The position numbers were made by a program, and so were the translations under genes. A stretch of 64,000 nucleotides of DNA. Source: Streptomyces griseoflavus (lineage in GTDB: Bacteria; Actinomycetota; Actinomycetes; Streptomycetales; Streptomycetaceae). This document shows positions 9,039 through 17,304 of this stretch, piece by piece; within the stretch, counting starts at the first letter, position 1; every line of letters starts with the position of its first letter. The notes under the pieces are model-generated. The model worked only from the letters and a program-made list of their open reading frames with translations. It searched no databases and was not told the DNA's origin. Location of the stretch: positions 47,495 to 111,494 of the forward strand of contig NZ_BMUC01000010.1 in NCBI RefSeq assembly GCF_014649995.1, written 5' to 3'.

Positions 9039-9460
9039 CGGTTCCCCCCGTTCGTCGTGCCGTGCGCATCGTGTTCAGGGCCGGGCTCGTTCCGGGCGCG
9101 TTCCCGGGCGGTGCCGATCCGCCGGTCCTCCACGTCGTCGCGCACCTCGTCGTGCCCGGACAGGCGCCAGGACCGGTAGGCCAGGGCCACGAGGAAGACG
9201 GTGAGCCCGAAGGTGATCACGATCGCGGTGAGCGCCATGGCCTGCGGCAGGGGGTCGGCCGTCGGCGCGGTCTCCTCCCCGTCGAGCACCGGTGGCCGTC
9301 CGGGGCTGCCCCCGACGACCAGCAACAGCAGGTTGGTGCCGTGGCCGAGGAGGATGAAGCCGAAGACGATCCGCATCAGCGACCGCTGGAGCATGAGGTG
9401 GAACCCTGCCGTGAACAGGCCGCCGACCACCAGTGCCATCGTCACGTCGACCGAGTTCAC
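9035..9460 (-). CDS. mnhC: Mrp/Mnh cation antiporter subunit C (NuoK-like)
   Basis: 141 residues from a GTG with GAGGG 8 nt upstream. Three helices of the NuoK/MnhC family are seen, with FGFILLGHGTNLLLLVVGG and PLPQAMALTAIVITFGLTVFLVALAYR. The PLPQALALTAIVI segment is the family signature. A polar tail of about 40 residues follows. Its start overlaps the stop of the fused A-B subunit (GTGA). Confidence 0.94.
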   Translation of the reverse strand: MNSVDVTMALVVGGLFTAGFHLMLQRSLMRIVFGFILLGHGTNLLLLVVGGSPGRPPVLDGEETAPTADPLPQAMALTAIVITFGLTVFLVALAYRSWRLSGHDEVRDDVEDRRIGTARERARNEPGPEHDAHGTTNGGNR

Positions 9461-12285
9461 CGGGTGCTTCCCTCGCTTTCCTCGTCCGCCGGGGTGCCGT
9501 CGTGTTCCAGCGCGACGCCCACCCCCGACAGCAGTTTGAGAACGACTCCGACGACGAGCAGGTAGACACCGACGTCGAAGAACAGGCTGGTGGCGATCTC
9601 GACCGTGCCCAGCACCGGCGGACGGACCGTCACCAGCGCGCTCTCCAGCGGTACGCCGCCGAACGCGAGCGGCGCGAGGCCGACGCCGGCCGCGAGCAGC
9701 AGTCCCGTGCCGGCGACCACGCCCGCCGGCACCCGTGCGGCCGCGCCGAGATCGGCCCGTCCGCCCACCAGGTACCGCAGCACGAAGGCGAGGCCCGCCA
9801 CCAGGCCGCCGGAGAAGCCGCCGCCCGGACGGTAGTGGCCGGAGAACAGCAGGAACAGCGAGAACAGCAGGATCGAGGGGAACAGCAGACGGGTGGCCAC
9901 CTCCAGCAGCACCGATCGTTCGCCGCCGGAGCGTTCGTCGGCGCCGGGCAGCCAGGTCCGCACGGGCTCGTCCCAGTGCGCGGTCGGGAACGTGCCGCCC
10001 GAGCCGCCGCCCGGGATCCGCTGCTCGGCTCCGGGCACCCGTACCAGGCTGATGACACCGATCGCCGTCACCAGGAGCACCGAGATCTCCCCCACGGTGT
10101 CCAGCGCGCGGAAGTCGACGATGATCGCGTTGACGATGTTCTTGGCGCCGGTCTCCGCGGCCCGCCGCGCGTAGTCGGCCGAGATCGCCGGAGCCGTGCG
10201 GGCGGCGGACGCGACCAGGGCGAAGCAGGTGACGAGGACGCCCACGGCGCCGGCCACCGCGGCCCGCGCCAGGCGCGCGCGTCGTCCGGTGCGGCCCGTG
10301 CCGAACCGGGGCGGCATCCGGCGCAGCACGAACACCACCATGACCAGCGTCATGGTCTCCACGAGGAACTGGGTGAGGGCCAGGTCGGGGGCGCCCCGCA
10401 CCAGGAACACCGCCGCCACCCCGTAGCCCACGGCTCCGGCGAGGAGCACTCCGGTCAGCCGGTGCCGGGCGGAGACGACGGCCGCCGCCGCCGCCAGGAT
10501 CACCACCGCGAGGAACGGTTCGACCGGGGACCACCACAGCGGCGGGGAGCCCGGCGAGGGCGCCGCGGCCGCCAGCGCGACGCCCGGCACCGCCACCAGG
10601 GTGGCCAGCAGCACGGTCAGGTAGACCGGCAGTGATCCGACCTGGGTGTGCCGGGTGACGACCGTGGCGAGCCGGTCGAGGCCCGCGGTCGCGTGGTCGA
10701 AGACGCGCTGCGCGTCCGGCAGTCGGGGCACCGTCCACGTGTCGCGGCCCACCGTGTGCACGAGACCGCCGAGGAGCAGGGTCAGCGCGGACAGGCCGAG
10801 TACGGGTGTGAAGCCGTGCCACAGGGCGAGTTCGTACGGGCCGTGCGGTCCCGGCGGGTACACGTCCGCGTAGGCGGTCGCGACGGCCGAGGTGGCCGCG
10901 TAGCCCACGCCGAGCACCAGGCCCGCGGCCGACAGGACGGCCACCGGTGCGACGAATCCGGGCGCGGGGCGCTCCGCTTCTTCCACCACGGCGTTGGGGC
11001 GCCCGCCGAAGGCGCCCGACACGAAGCGCGCGGCGTACGCCACGGTCAGGGCGGAGCCGATGACCACGGCCACTCCGAGCAGTTGGTGCGGGCCGATGCC
11101 GGTGCCGTACCAGAACGCCTCCAGGGTGGCTTCCTTGCCGACGAAGCCAAGGAGCGGCGGGAGACCGGCCATCGAGGCGGCGGCGAGGACGGCGACCGCG
11201 CACAGGACCGGCATGCGGTGTCTCGCCCCCGACAGTTCCCGGATGTCCCGCGTCCCCGTCTGGTGGTCCAGGATCCCGACCGTCAGGAACAGGGCCGCCT
11301 TGAACGCCGCGTGGGCGAGCAGCATCACCGTGCCGGCGAGCGCGGCGGTCCGCGTGCCGGCTCCCAGCAGGGCGGTCAGCAGGCCGAGTTCACTGATCGT
11401 GCCGTAGGCCAGCAGCAGCTTCAGGTCGGTCGCGCGCAGGGCGCGCCACGCGGCCAGCACCATCGTCGTCAGGCCCACGGCGAACACCATCGGCCGCCAC
11501 GGGGGCACCTCGGCGAGGGCGGGCGCCAGCCGGGCCACCAGGTAGACCCCGGCCTTGACCATCGCGGCCGCGTGCAGGTAGGCGCTCACCGGTGTGGGGG
11601 CCACCATCGCCGCGGGCAGCCAGCCGTGCAGCGGCATCTGCCCGGACTTGGCGAACGCGCCGATCAGGACGAGCACCACCGCGGCGGACACCGTGCCGCC
11701 GCGCGGCGGGTCGGCCAGGATCTCCGAGACGCGGTAGGTGCCCGCGGTCTGCCCGAGCATGATGAAGCCGAGCAGCATGACCAGGCCGCCTGCCGTGGTC
11801 ACCAGCAGCGCCTGCCGGGCGGCGCGGCGTTCCTCCTGGCGCTCGCCGCGGCCCTCGATGAGCAGGAAGGACGCGACCGTCGTCAGTTCCCAGAAGACGT
11901 ACAGGACGAGGAGGTTGTCGGCCAGCACGAGTCCCGTCATCGTCCCGGCGAAGGCCAGCAGCCGGGCGGCCTGGCGGCCCGTGTCCCGTTCGACGTAGTA
12001 GCGGCAGTACAGCAGCACCAGGGCACCTACACCGGCGACGATCCACAGCATCAGCAGGGACAGCGCGTCCAGCCTCAGGTCGATCGTCAGTCCGAGTGAC
12101 GGTGCCCAGGACAGGGACTCCCGGTAGTCCCCGCCGTCCAGGACCCCCGCCGCCCGCGTACTCGCCCAGACCACCGTCGCCAGCGGCACCAGGGCCGCCA
12201 CGGTCCACACGGCACGGCCGAGCCGCCGCTGCCACCAGGGGATCGCCGCCGCGACTCCCGCGTAGGCGGCCAGCAGGAACAGCAC
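9457..12285 (-). CDS. mnhA: Mrp/Mnh cation antiporter fused subunits A and B
   Basis: 942 residues from a GTG 8 nt after AGGAG. The first ~500 residues are a NuoL/MrpA proton channel (Glu in YVFWELTTVASFLLIE; Lys in AKSGQMPLHGWLPAAM; HAAAMVKAGVYL). A MrpA C-terminal module follows, and the last ~150 residues are a complete MrpB domain (LFPSILLFSLFLLFSGHYRPGGGFSGG). No separate mnhB exists, so the operon encodes the group 2 type with A and B fused. It is the promoter-proximal gene, and all six genes overlap, so equal translation is likely. The complex exports Na+ or K+ in exchange for H+. Confidence 0.93.
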   Translation of the reverse strand: MLFLLAAYAGVAAAIPWWQRRLGRAVWTVAALVPLATVVWASTRAAGVLDGGDYRESLSWAPSLGLTIDLRLDALSLLMLWIVAGVGALVLLYCRYYVERDTGRQAARLLAFAGTMTGLVLADNLLVLYVFWELTTVASFLLIEGRGERQEERRAARQALLVTTAGGLVMLLGFIMLGQTAGTYRVSEILADPPRGGTVSAAVVLVLIGAFAKSGQMPLHGWLPAAMVAPTPVSAYLHAAAMVKAGVYLVARLAPALAEVPPWRPMVFAVGLTTMVLAAWRALRATDLKLLLAYGTISELGLLTALLGAGTRTAALAGTVMLLAHAAFKAALFLTVGILDHQTGTRDIRELSGARHRMPVLCAVAVLAAASMAGLPPLLGFVGKEATLEAFWYGTGIGPHQLLGVAVVIGSALTVAYAARFVSGAFGGRPNAVVEEAERPAPGFVAPVAVLSAAGLVLGVGYAATSAVATAYADVYPPGPHGPYELALWHGFTPVLGLSALTLLLGGLVHTVGRDTWTVPRLPDAQRVFDHATAGLDRLATVVTRHTQVGSLPVYLTVLLATLVAVPGVALAAAAPSPGSPPLWWSPVEPFLAVVILAAAAAVVSARHRLTGVLLAGAVGYGVAAVFLVRGAPDLALTQFLVETMTLVMVVFVLRRMPPRFGTGRTGRRARLARAAVAGAVGVLVTCFALVASAARTAPAISADYARRAAETGAKNIVNAIIVDFRALDTVGEISVLLVTAIGVISLVRVPGAEQRIPGGGSGGTFPTAHWDEPVRTWLPGADERSGGERSVLLEVATRLLFPSILLFSLFLLFSGHYRPGGGFSGGLVAGLAFVLRYLVGGRADLGAAARVPAGVVAGTGLLLAAGVGLAPLAFGGVPLESALVTVRPPVLGTVEIATSLFFDVGVYLLVVGVVLKLLSGVGVALEHDGTPADEESEGSTR

Positions 12286-12601
12286 CGCACCAACTCCTTC
12301 GTGGAACCCGGCCGTCGGCAGCGGCCCGTTCGGTCGTGGGGGGTGTACCCCGGTCGCCGGCCCTGAGTGCCCGATGACGTGGCATTCAATCCTGACGGGT
12401 GCGGCAGACGGGTGCGCGTCGCGGCGACGGCCGCCGCCGCGGACAGCGCCCCGGTCGGCGGCGGGACGGCCTGCCCGGACGGCTGCCGGGCCCGGGGGGC
12501 CCGGTGCGCTCCCCCGGGCCGTTTCCCGGTCCGGTCCGGGCGGTGCCCCTTCGGCACCGTCCCGCGTGCGCGGGCGCCGGGTTCGGTGGAATCTGAGGAT
12601 C
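12286..12601. other. Divergent intergenic region between mnhA and the coiled-coil gene
   Basis: 316 bp with no supported gene. The stretch around 12376-12405 is the least GC-rich part and is the likeliest site for back-to-back promoters, but I cannot assign a -35/-10 pair with confidence. The rest is GC-rich without a notable repeat. Confidence 0.4.
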
Positions 12602-13510
12602 ATGGGGCGCGAGGGCGTGAAGGACGGCGGGGACGACGACGTGGAGGCGGTCCTCGACGAGCTCTACGCGCTGCCGCCGTCCGGCTTCGTCGCCCGGCGC
12701 GAGGAGCGGGCCGCGGCCGCCCGGACGGCCGGGCGGGCCGGCGACGCCCGCCGCATCCACGCCGCCCGCCGCCCCACCCTCGCGGCCTGGGCGGCGAACC
12801 TGCTCCGGCACTCCCGGCCGGACGAGGCGGAACGGTTCCTGGAACTGGGACGGGCGCTGCGCGAAGCCCACGCCACGCTGGATCCGAGCGGGCTGAAGGA
12901 GCTGTCGGCCCAGCGGCGGCGCATCGTCTCGGAGTTGTCCCGGCAGGCGGCGGAGCTGGCGCGGGACGCCGGGCATCCGTTGTCGGAGCCGGTGCGGCGG
13001 GACGTCGAGACGACCCTGCGCGCCGTGCTCGCCGATCCGGAGGCGGCCGGCCTGTGGGCCACGGGCCGTGTGGAGGGCACCCTCACGCCGCCGTCGGGCT
13101 TCCCGGCGGAGACGGCCGCCGGGAAGGGTCCGGCACGGCAGGCGTCCCGTGCCGCGTCCGTCACGGCGGGGAGGAAGGACCGGCTCGCGGAGCAGCGGGC
13201 GAAGCGGCTGGCCCGCGCGCGGGAGGCGGCCCGGGCGGCCGAGGAGGGGCTGCGTGCCCGGGGTGCGGAGCAGGAGGAGGCCGATACCTCCCTGGCGGCC
13301 GCGCGGGAACTCCATCGGGAGGCCGGTGAGCGGGTGTCCGCGCTGGAGGAGCAGCGCCGTGAGGAACGCGCGGCGCTGGAACGGGCGGAGCGGGAACAGC
13401 GGGAGGCGGAGAAGCGGGCCCGGACGGCGGCGGACTCCCTGGCCCGCGCCCGGCGGGAGGCGGACGCGGCCGCCGCGGAGGCCGAGCAGGCCGAGCAGGA
13501 CGCACGCTGA
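12602..13510 (+). CDS. Coiled-coil protein of unknown function
   Basis: 302 residues. The first ~140 are helical and include ALPPSGFVARREERAAAARTAGRAGDARRIHAARRPT and LAAWAANLLRHSRPDEAERFLELGRALREAH, a pattern found in many Streptomyces hypothetical proteins. From about residue 190 to the end it is an uninterrupted Ala/Glu/Arg coiled coil. No signal peptide or membrane segment is seen. The ATG has GAGG just 3 nt upstream; a GTG at 12617 in the same frame has GAGG at better spacing. Divergent from the Mrp operon. Function unknown; a structural or scaffold role is only a guess. Confidence 0.75.
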   Translation: MGREGVKDGGDDDVEAVLDELYALPPSGFVARREERAAAARTAGRAGDARRIHAARRPTLAAWAANLLRHSRPDEAERFLELGRALREAHATLDPSGLKELSAQRRRIVSELSRQAAELARDAGHPLSEPVRRDVETTLRAVLADPEAAGLWATGRVEGTLTPPSGFPAETAAGKGPARQASRAASVTAGRKDRLAEQRAKRLARAREAARAAEEGLRARGAEQEEADTSLAAARELHREAGERVSALEEQRREERAALERAEREQREAEKRARTAADSLARARREADAAAAEAEQAEQDAR

Positions 13511-13662
13511 ACGGGAGGGCCGGGAGCACCGGGCGGGGTCCGGCGACAGGCCGGGCGGGGGGACGACAGGCCGGCCATGGGTGACTGACGGCTCGTCAGC
13601 CCGATTGCTCCGCGCATTGGCATAGACCTGACACCCACTGCCTCGCTACGCTCTGCTCACCT

Positions 13663-13688
13663 CGCGGGTGAGAGCGCTCTCACCCGCG
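13663..13688. promoter_or_regulatory. 26-bp perfect palindrome, LacI-type operator candidate
   Basis: Positions 13663-13675 (CGCGGGTGAGAGC) are exactly mirrored by 13676-13688. The core GAGAGCGCTCTC (13670-13681) has the CpG-centred layout of LacI/GalR-family operators such as the CebR/CelR box TGGGAGCGCTCCCA. It lies 46 bp upstream of the protease start, probably in the transcribed leader. The same 12-mer lies before the GH64 gene at 62323. Confidence 0.65.
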
Positions 13689-13733
13689 GTTGTTCCGCCC
13701 CCACCTTGTTGGAACGACGAAGGGCAACCTTCC

Positions 13734-14909
13734 ATGAGACGCATCAGACTCACCCGTGCCGGCGTCGCCGCCCTGCTCCTGATCGGCAGCTGGACCGCGG
13801 CCGGCACCCTGCCCGCCTCGGCACAGGACGCACCCGACTCCCCCGCCGCCCGCGCCACCGGCTCCGCACCCGCCTCCACCGCGCTGCTGGACGCCATGCA
13901 GCGGGACTTCGGCCTGACCCGCGCCGAGGCGGAGGACCGGCTGGCCGCCGAGCGCCGGGCCACCGATCTGGCGCCCGGGGCACGGAAGACCGCGGGACCG
14001 GCCTACGGCGGCGCCTGGTTCGACGCCGCCGGCGAGAAGCTGACGGTCGCCGTCACTCCGGACGCCGGCGCGCCCACGGTCGAGGCACTGCGTTCGTCCG
14101 GCGTTGCCGTCCGCACCGTCGAGCACAGCGCGAAGCGGCTGGACGCGGCCAAGGCCCGCATCGACCGCCTGGACGCGCCGGCGGGCGTGAGCAGCTGGTC
14201 CGTCGACCCGGCCGCCAACACGGTCGTCGTGAACGTCGTCGACGGCGAACGGTCCGACAACGATGTCCGAGCCTTCGTCGAGGAGGCCCGTGAGGCCGGT
14301 CCGGTCACCGTGCGGACCGTGCCCGCGCAGGCCGAGACCTTCGCCGCCGGAACCGTGGGCGGCGACCCCTACTACACCGGCAACGTCCGCTGCTCCATAG
14401 GCTTCTCGGTGCACGGCGGCTTCGTCACGGCCGGGCACTGCGGCGGGGCGGGGCAGCAGGTCAGGGGCTGGGACGGCTCCTACATCGGCAACTTCCAGGG
14501 CTCCTCGTTCCCGGGCGACGACTACGCCTGGGTGAACGTGGGCAGCGGCTGGTGGACGGTGCCGGTGGTGCTCGGCTGGGGCACGGTCTCGGACCAGCTC
14601 GTGCGCGGTTCGGCGGAGGCGCCGGTCGGGGCGTCGATCTGCCGCTCCGGCTCCACCACCCGCTGGCACTGCGGCCGGGTGCTCGCCAAGAACGAGACCG
14701 TCAACTACAGCCAGGGCGCGGTGCACCAGATGACGAAGACGAGCGTGTGCGCCGAAGGCGGCGACTCGGGCGGCTCGTTCATCAGCGGCGACCAGGCGCA
14801 GGGCGTCACCTCCGGCGGCTGGGGCAACTGCTCCGGCGGGGGCGAGACCTGGTTCCAGCCGGTCAACGAGATCCTCAACCGCTACGGGCTGCGGCTGCAC
14901 ACGGCCTGA
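13734..14909 (+). CDS. Secreted chymotrypsin-like serine protease (streptogrisin family, S1)
   Basis: 391 residues. A Sec signal (RLTRAGVAALLLIGSW...ASA, cleavage near residue 30) is followed by an alpha-lytic-type pro-region (about 45-205, including LLDAMQRDFGLTRAEAEDRL). The mature domain starts near FAAGTVGGDPYY. Triad: His235 (TAGHCGG), Asp262 or 263 (PGDDYAWV) and Ser345 (EGGDSGGSF), with paired cysteines around His235 and Ser345 as in streptogrisins. The pro-region acts as folding chaperone and is removed autocatalytically outside the cell. Expression is probably controlled at the palindrome 46 bp upstream. A terminator follows. Confidence 0.93.
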   Translation: MRRIRLTRAGVAALLLIGSWTAAGTLPASAQDAPDSPAARATGSAPASTALLDAMQRDFGLTRAEAEDRLAAERRATDLAPGARKTAGPAYGGAWFDAAGEKLTVAVTPDAGAPTVEALRSSGVAVRTVEHSAKRLDAAKARIDRLDAPAGVSSWSVDPAANTVVVNVVDGERSDNDVRAFVEEAREAGPVTVRTVPAQAETFAAGTVGGDPYYTGNVRCSIGFSVHGGFVTAGHCGGAGQQVRGWDGSYIGNFQGSSFPGDDYAWVNVGSGWWTVPVVLGWGTVSDQLVRGSAEAPVGASICRSGSTTRWHCGRVLAKNETVNYSQGAVHQMTKTSVCAEGGDSGGSFISGDQAQGVTSGGWGNCSGGGETWFQPVNEILNRYGLRLHTA

Positions 14910-14926
14910 GCATCCGACAGACCGCG

Positions 14927-14960
14927 AACGGGCCCCGCCGGACGACCGGTGGGGCCCGTT
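14927..14960 (+). terminator. Terminator after the secreted protease
   Basis: AACGGGCCCC (14927-14936) pairs with GGGGCCCGTT (14951-14960); the 14-nt loop contains a further CCGG/CCGG pairing. It starts 17 bp after the protease stop codon. Confidence 0.75.
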
Positions 14961-15000
14961 CCGGTGCGCCCGGGTCCGCGTCCCGGCACCCGGCACAAAA

Positions 15001-15056
15001 GTTACCGTGCCGTAACTTACTCACGGGTTACCGGCGGTAAGCAAGCGCTGTTAGTT
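15001..15056 (+). promoter_or_regulatory. Lipase promoter region with two related inverted repeats
   Basis: Repeat 1, GTTACCGTGCCGTAAC, is at 15001-15016; repeat 2, TTACCGGCGGTAA, is at 15028-15040 with six-base arms. Both read TTACCG...GTAA. TTACCG at 15028 could serve as a -35 box with TTAGTT at 15051-15056 after 17 bp, so repeat 2 would overlap the promoter. The arrangement suggests a dimeric repressor or activator; I do not recognise the family. Confidence 0.45.
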
Positions 15057-15094
15057 TCACGTTTCACCTTCTGGAGCAGAGCGAGGAGTGAGCC

Positions 15095-16417
15095 GTGAGC
15101 CGTATCAGCAGCGTGCTGACCACCGTCGTCGTCACGACGGCCTGCGTGTGCGTGTCCGCGCCGCCCGCCGCCGCGACCGACCCGGTGGTCTCGCGGGGCG
15201 TCACCATCCCGGCCTTCTACACCCCTCCCACCGAACTCCCCGCGGGCAACGGCGTTCTGGTCCGTCACGAGCCGCTGCGCCTCGGCCTGAGCCTGCCCGG
15301 TCTGGACGGCCGCACCCTGCCGGGCACGGCGACCCGGCTCATGTACACCTCCACCGACTCGGCGGGGCAGCCGGTGGCCGTCACCGGGGCGTACATCGAG
15401 CCGTCCGCCGCCTGGAAGGGCTCCGGGCCCCGGCCCCTGGTGGTCGTCGGCTCCGGGACCATGGGCCAGGGCGACCAGTGCGCCCCCTCGCTGGCCCTCC
15501 AGAACCCGCTGACGCTCAACGGCCAGACCGTGTCGTTCGGATACGAGACGCTGGCCGTCTACCGGCTGCTCGCCACCGGGGCGGCCGTCGTCGTCACCGA
15601 CTACGTCGGCCTCGGCGCGACGGACCGGCTGCACACCTACGTCAACCGCGTCGACGAGGGCCACGCGATGCTGGACGCCGCCCGCGTCGCGCGCTCCGTT
15701 CCGGGCGCGTCGGTCACGGCCGCCTCCCGCGTGGGCATGTACGGCTACAGCCAGGGCGGCGGGGCGAGCGCCTCCGCGGCCGAACTCCAGAGCACCTACG
15801 CGCCCGACGTACCGCTCGCCGGCACCTACAGCGGGGCGCCGCCCGCCGATCTGACGGCCGTCATGAAGGGCATCGACGGCAGTGCGCTGGCCGGCGCGCT
15901 GGGCTGGTCGATCAACGGGTTCGCGCAGGCCGAACCCGAGCTGCGCCGGGTCGTCGAGGCGAACGTCAACGCCACCGGACGCGCCGCGCTGAAGGACATC
16001 TCGACCACCTGCGTCGGAGACGCGATCCTCGGCTACGGCTTCACCAAGAGCACCAAGTGGACCACGAGCGGGAAGTCCCTCGCCGAGATCATCGCCGCGG
16101 AGCCGGCCGCCCAGGCGGCCCTGGACAAGCAGCGCATCGGCACGATGCGGCCCACCGGACCGGTCCGTGTCGTCACCGGCGTCCAGGACGACATCGTCCC
16201 CCACGAGCAGGCGCGCAGACTGGCCGTGGACTGGTGCAAGAAGGGCGGCGACGTGACCTACAAGGCCGTCCAGCTGCCCAACCTCGGCGACAAGCTCCTC
16301 ACCAACCACCTGGCGCCGCTCCTCACCGACCAGGGCGACGCGGTGGAATGGCTGACCGACCGGCTCGAGGGCGAGCCGACGCGCTCCAACTGCTGGACCA
16401 TGCCGGTGCAGCGCTGA
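15095..16417 (+). CDS. Secreted lipase (secretory LIP family)
   Basis: 440 residues from GTG with GAGGAG 5 nt before it. An N-terminal signal (VLTTVVVTTACVCVSAPPAAA) ends near residue 27. The LIP-family alpha/beta hydrolase follows: Ser219 in GYSQGG is the nucleophile; the acid is probably in GVQDDIVP and the His in LTNHLAPL near the C-terminus. DYVGLGA and YTSTDSAGQPVAVTG are typical of this triacylglycerol lipase family. Exported, likely stand-alone, with two inverted repeats in its promoter region. A perfect 36-bp hairpin follows. Confidence 0.88.
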   Translation: MSRISSVLTTVVVTTACVCVSAPPAAATDPVVSRGVTIPAFYTPPTELPAGNGVLVRHEPLRLGLSLPGLDGRTLPGTATRLMYTSTDSAGQPVAVTGAYIEPSAAWKGSGPRPLVVVGSGTMGQGDQCAPSLALQNPLTLNGQTVSFGYETLAVYRLLATGAAVVVTDYVGLGATDRLHTYVNRVDEGHAMLDAARVARSVPGASVTAASRVGMYGYSQGGGASASAAELQSTYAPDVPLAGTYSGAPPADLTAVMKGIDGSALAGALGWSINGFAQAEPELRRVVEANVNATGRAALKDISTTCVGDAILGYGFTKSTKWTTSGKSLAEIIAAEPAAQAALDKQRIGTMRPTGPVRVVTGVQDDIVPHEQARRLAVDWCKKGGDVTYKAVQLPNLGDKLLTNHLAPLLTDQGDAVEWLTDRLEGEPTRSNCWTMPVQR

Positions 16418-16434
16418 GTCCGGCGGGGAACGCG

Positions 16435-16470
16435 GCGAGCCCCCTCCCGAAGCTTCGGGAGGGGGCTCGC
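16435..16470. terminator. Bidirectional terminator between lipase and snapalysin
   Basis: A perfect 36-bp palindrome (GCGAGCCCCCTCCCGAAG and its complement) starts 17 bp past the lipase stop. A second small hairpin (CCCCGC at 16506-16511, GCGGGG at 16517-16522) followed by GTCTTT lies before the convergent snapalysin end. Confidence 0.8.
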
Positions 16471-16621
16471 GGCCAGAGCGCCGGGCAGGCCTTGCACCTG
16501 CATCTCCCCGCAGGAAGCGGGGCGTCTTTCCTTGGACCACCAACGCACGATCCGGCTCGGGAGGATTCCCTCGCCCTGACCTGTGACAACCGTAGCGGCG
16601 ATCGCCTCAGTTGTCACATCG

Positions 16622-17161
16622 TCACATCAACGCACCGGTGCGGGCTCCCGCGAAGTTCTTCTCCACCTGCGCCTTCTCCGCGGCGCTGGGGTACGCGTTC
16701 GTGCACGAGGTCCCCGCGCTGGCGCCCGACATCAGGCTGGAGCAGGGGCCGGGCTTGCGGTCCGGCAGGCCCAGCATGTGGCCCAGTTCGTGGGCCGTGA
16801 CGCGGACCGTGGAGTGGCCCTGGTCGATGGCCTGGCGCCCGATGTAGACGGTGCCCTGCCCCAGGGAGTCCGGGAGGGAGCGCGGCCAGCCGTCGTCCGT
16901 CACGATCCGGATGTCGGCCCGCTGCCCGGCCCCCGCCGGGCGCAGCTCGACGCCGTCGACGCCCGCGTTCCAGATCGCCGCGCCCCGGTCGACGGCGGCC
17001 CGGAACTCCGCGGCGGCCCTCGCGTCGTAGGTGAGCACCCGGTCGGCGGCATGCGGCTGGGCGGCCCGGGCGGAGGGGACGGCCGCGGACGGTGCGGTCA
17101 GTGCGGGAGCGGACACCGCGAGTGCCGCGGCCAGACCGGCGGTCAGCGTACGGATGCGCAT
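16622..17161 (-). CDS. snpA: Snapalysin-type secreted zinc metalloprotease (M7)
   Basis: 179 residues with AGGAGG 6 nt before the ATG. A Sec signal peptide (RTLTAGLAAALAVSAPALTA) and a short pro-segment precede the catalytic domain. The zinc site HELGHMLGLPD at 124-134 has two His and a third ligand Asp134, the hallmark of the small neutral protease snapalysin; the two cysteines around residues 140 and 150 fit the single disulfide. Known snapalysin genes often sit beside a divergent LysR regulator; none is present here, as the divergent neighbour is an aldo/keto reductase. Confidence 0.92.
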   Translation of the reverse strand: MRIRTLTAGLAAALAVSAPALTAPSAAVPSARAAQPHAADRVLTYDARAAAEFRAAVDRGAAIWNAGVDGVELRPAGAGQRADIRIVTDDGWPRSLPDSLGQGTVYIGRQAIDQGHSTVRVTAHELGHMLGLPDRKPGPCSSLMSGASAGTSCTNAYPSAAEKAQVEKNFAGARTGALM

Positions 17162-17304
17162 GGAACCTCCTGGGGATTCAGAAACGGTACTGCTGAATTC
17201 CATGGAAGGGATCGGTTGGACTTCCGGATCACTCGGGGGCAGTGTGGGCAAGGATCCACACCATCCCACGGGACGCCACCTCTCGCACCACCGGAGACAC
17301 ACCG

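Noticed and set aside
9035-11203. Single 722-codon reading of the mnhC region
   Set aside because: The upstream part overlaps mnhA in another frame; MnhC homology begins at the GTG at 9460.
15088-16800. 570-codon plus-strand frame over the lipase
   Set aside because: The +1 shadow of the lipase gene; Arg-rich with no domain.
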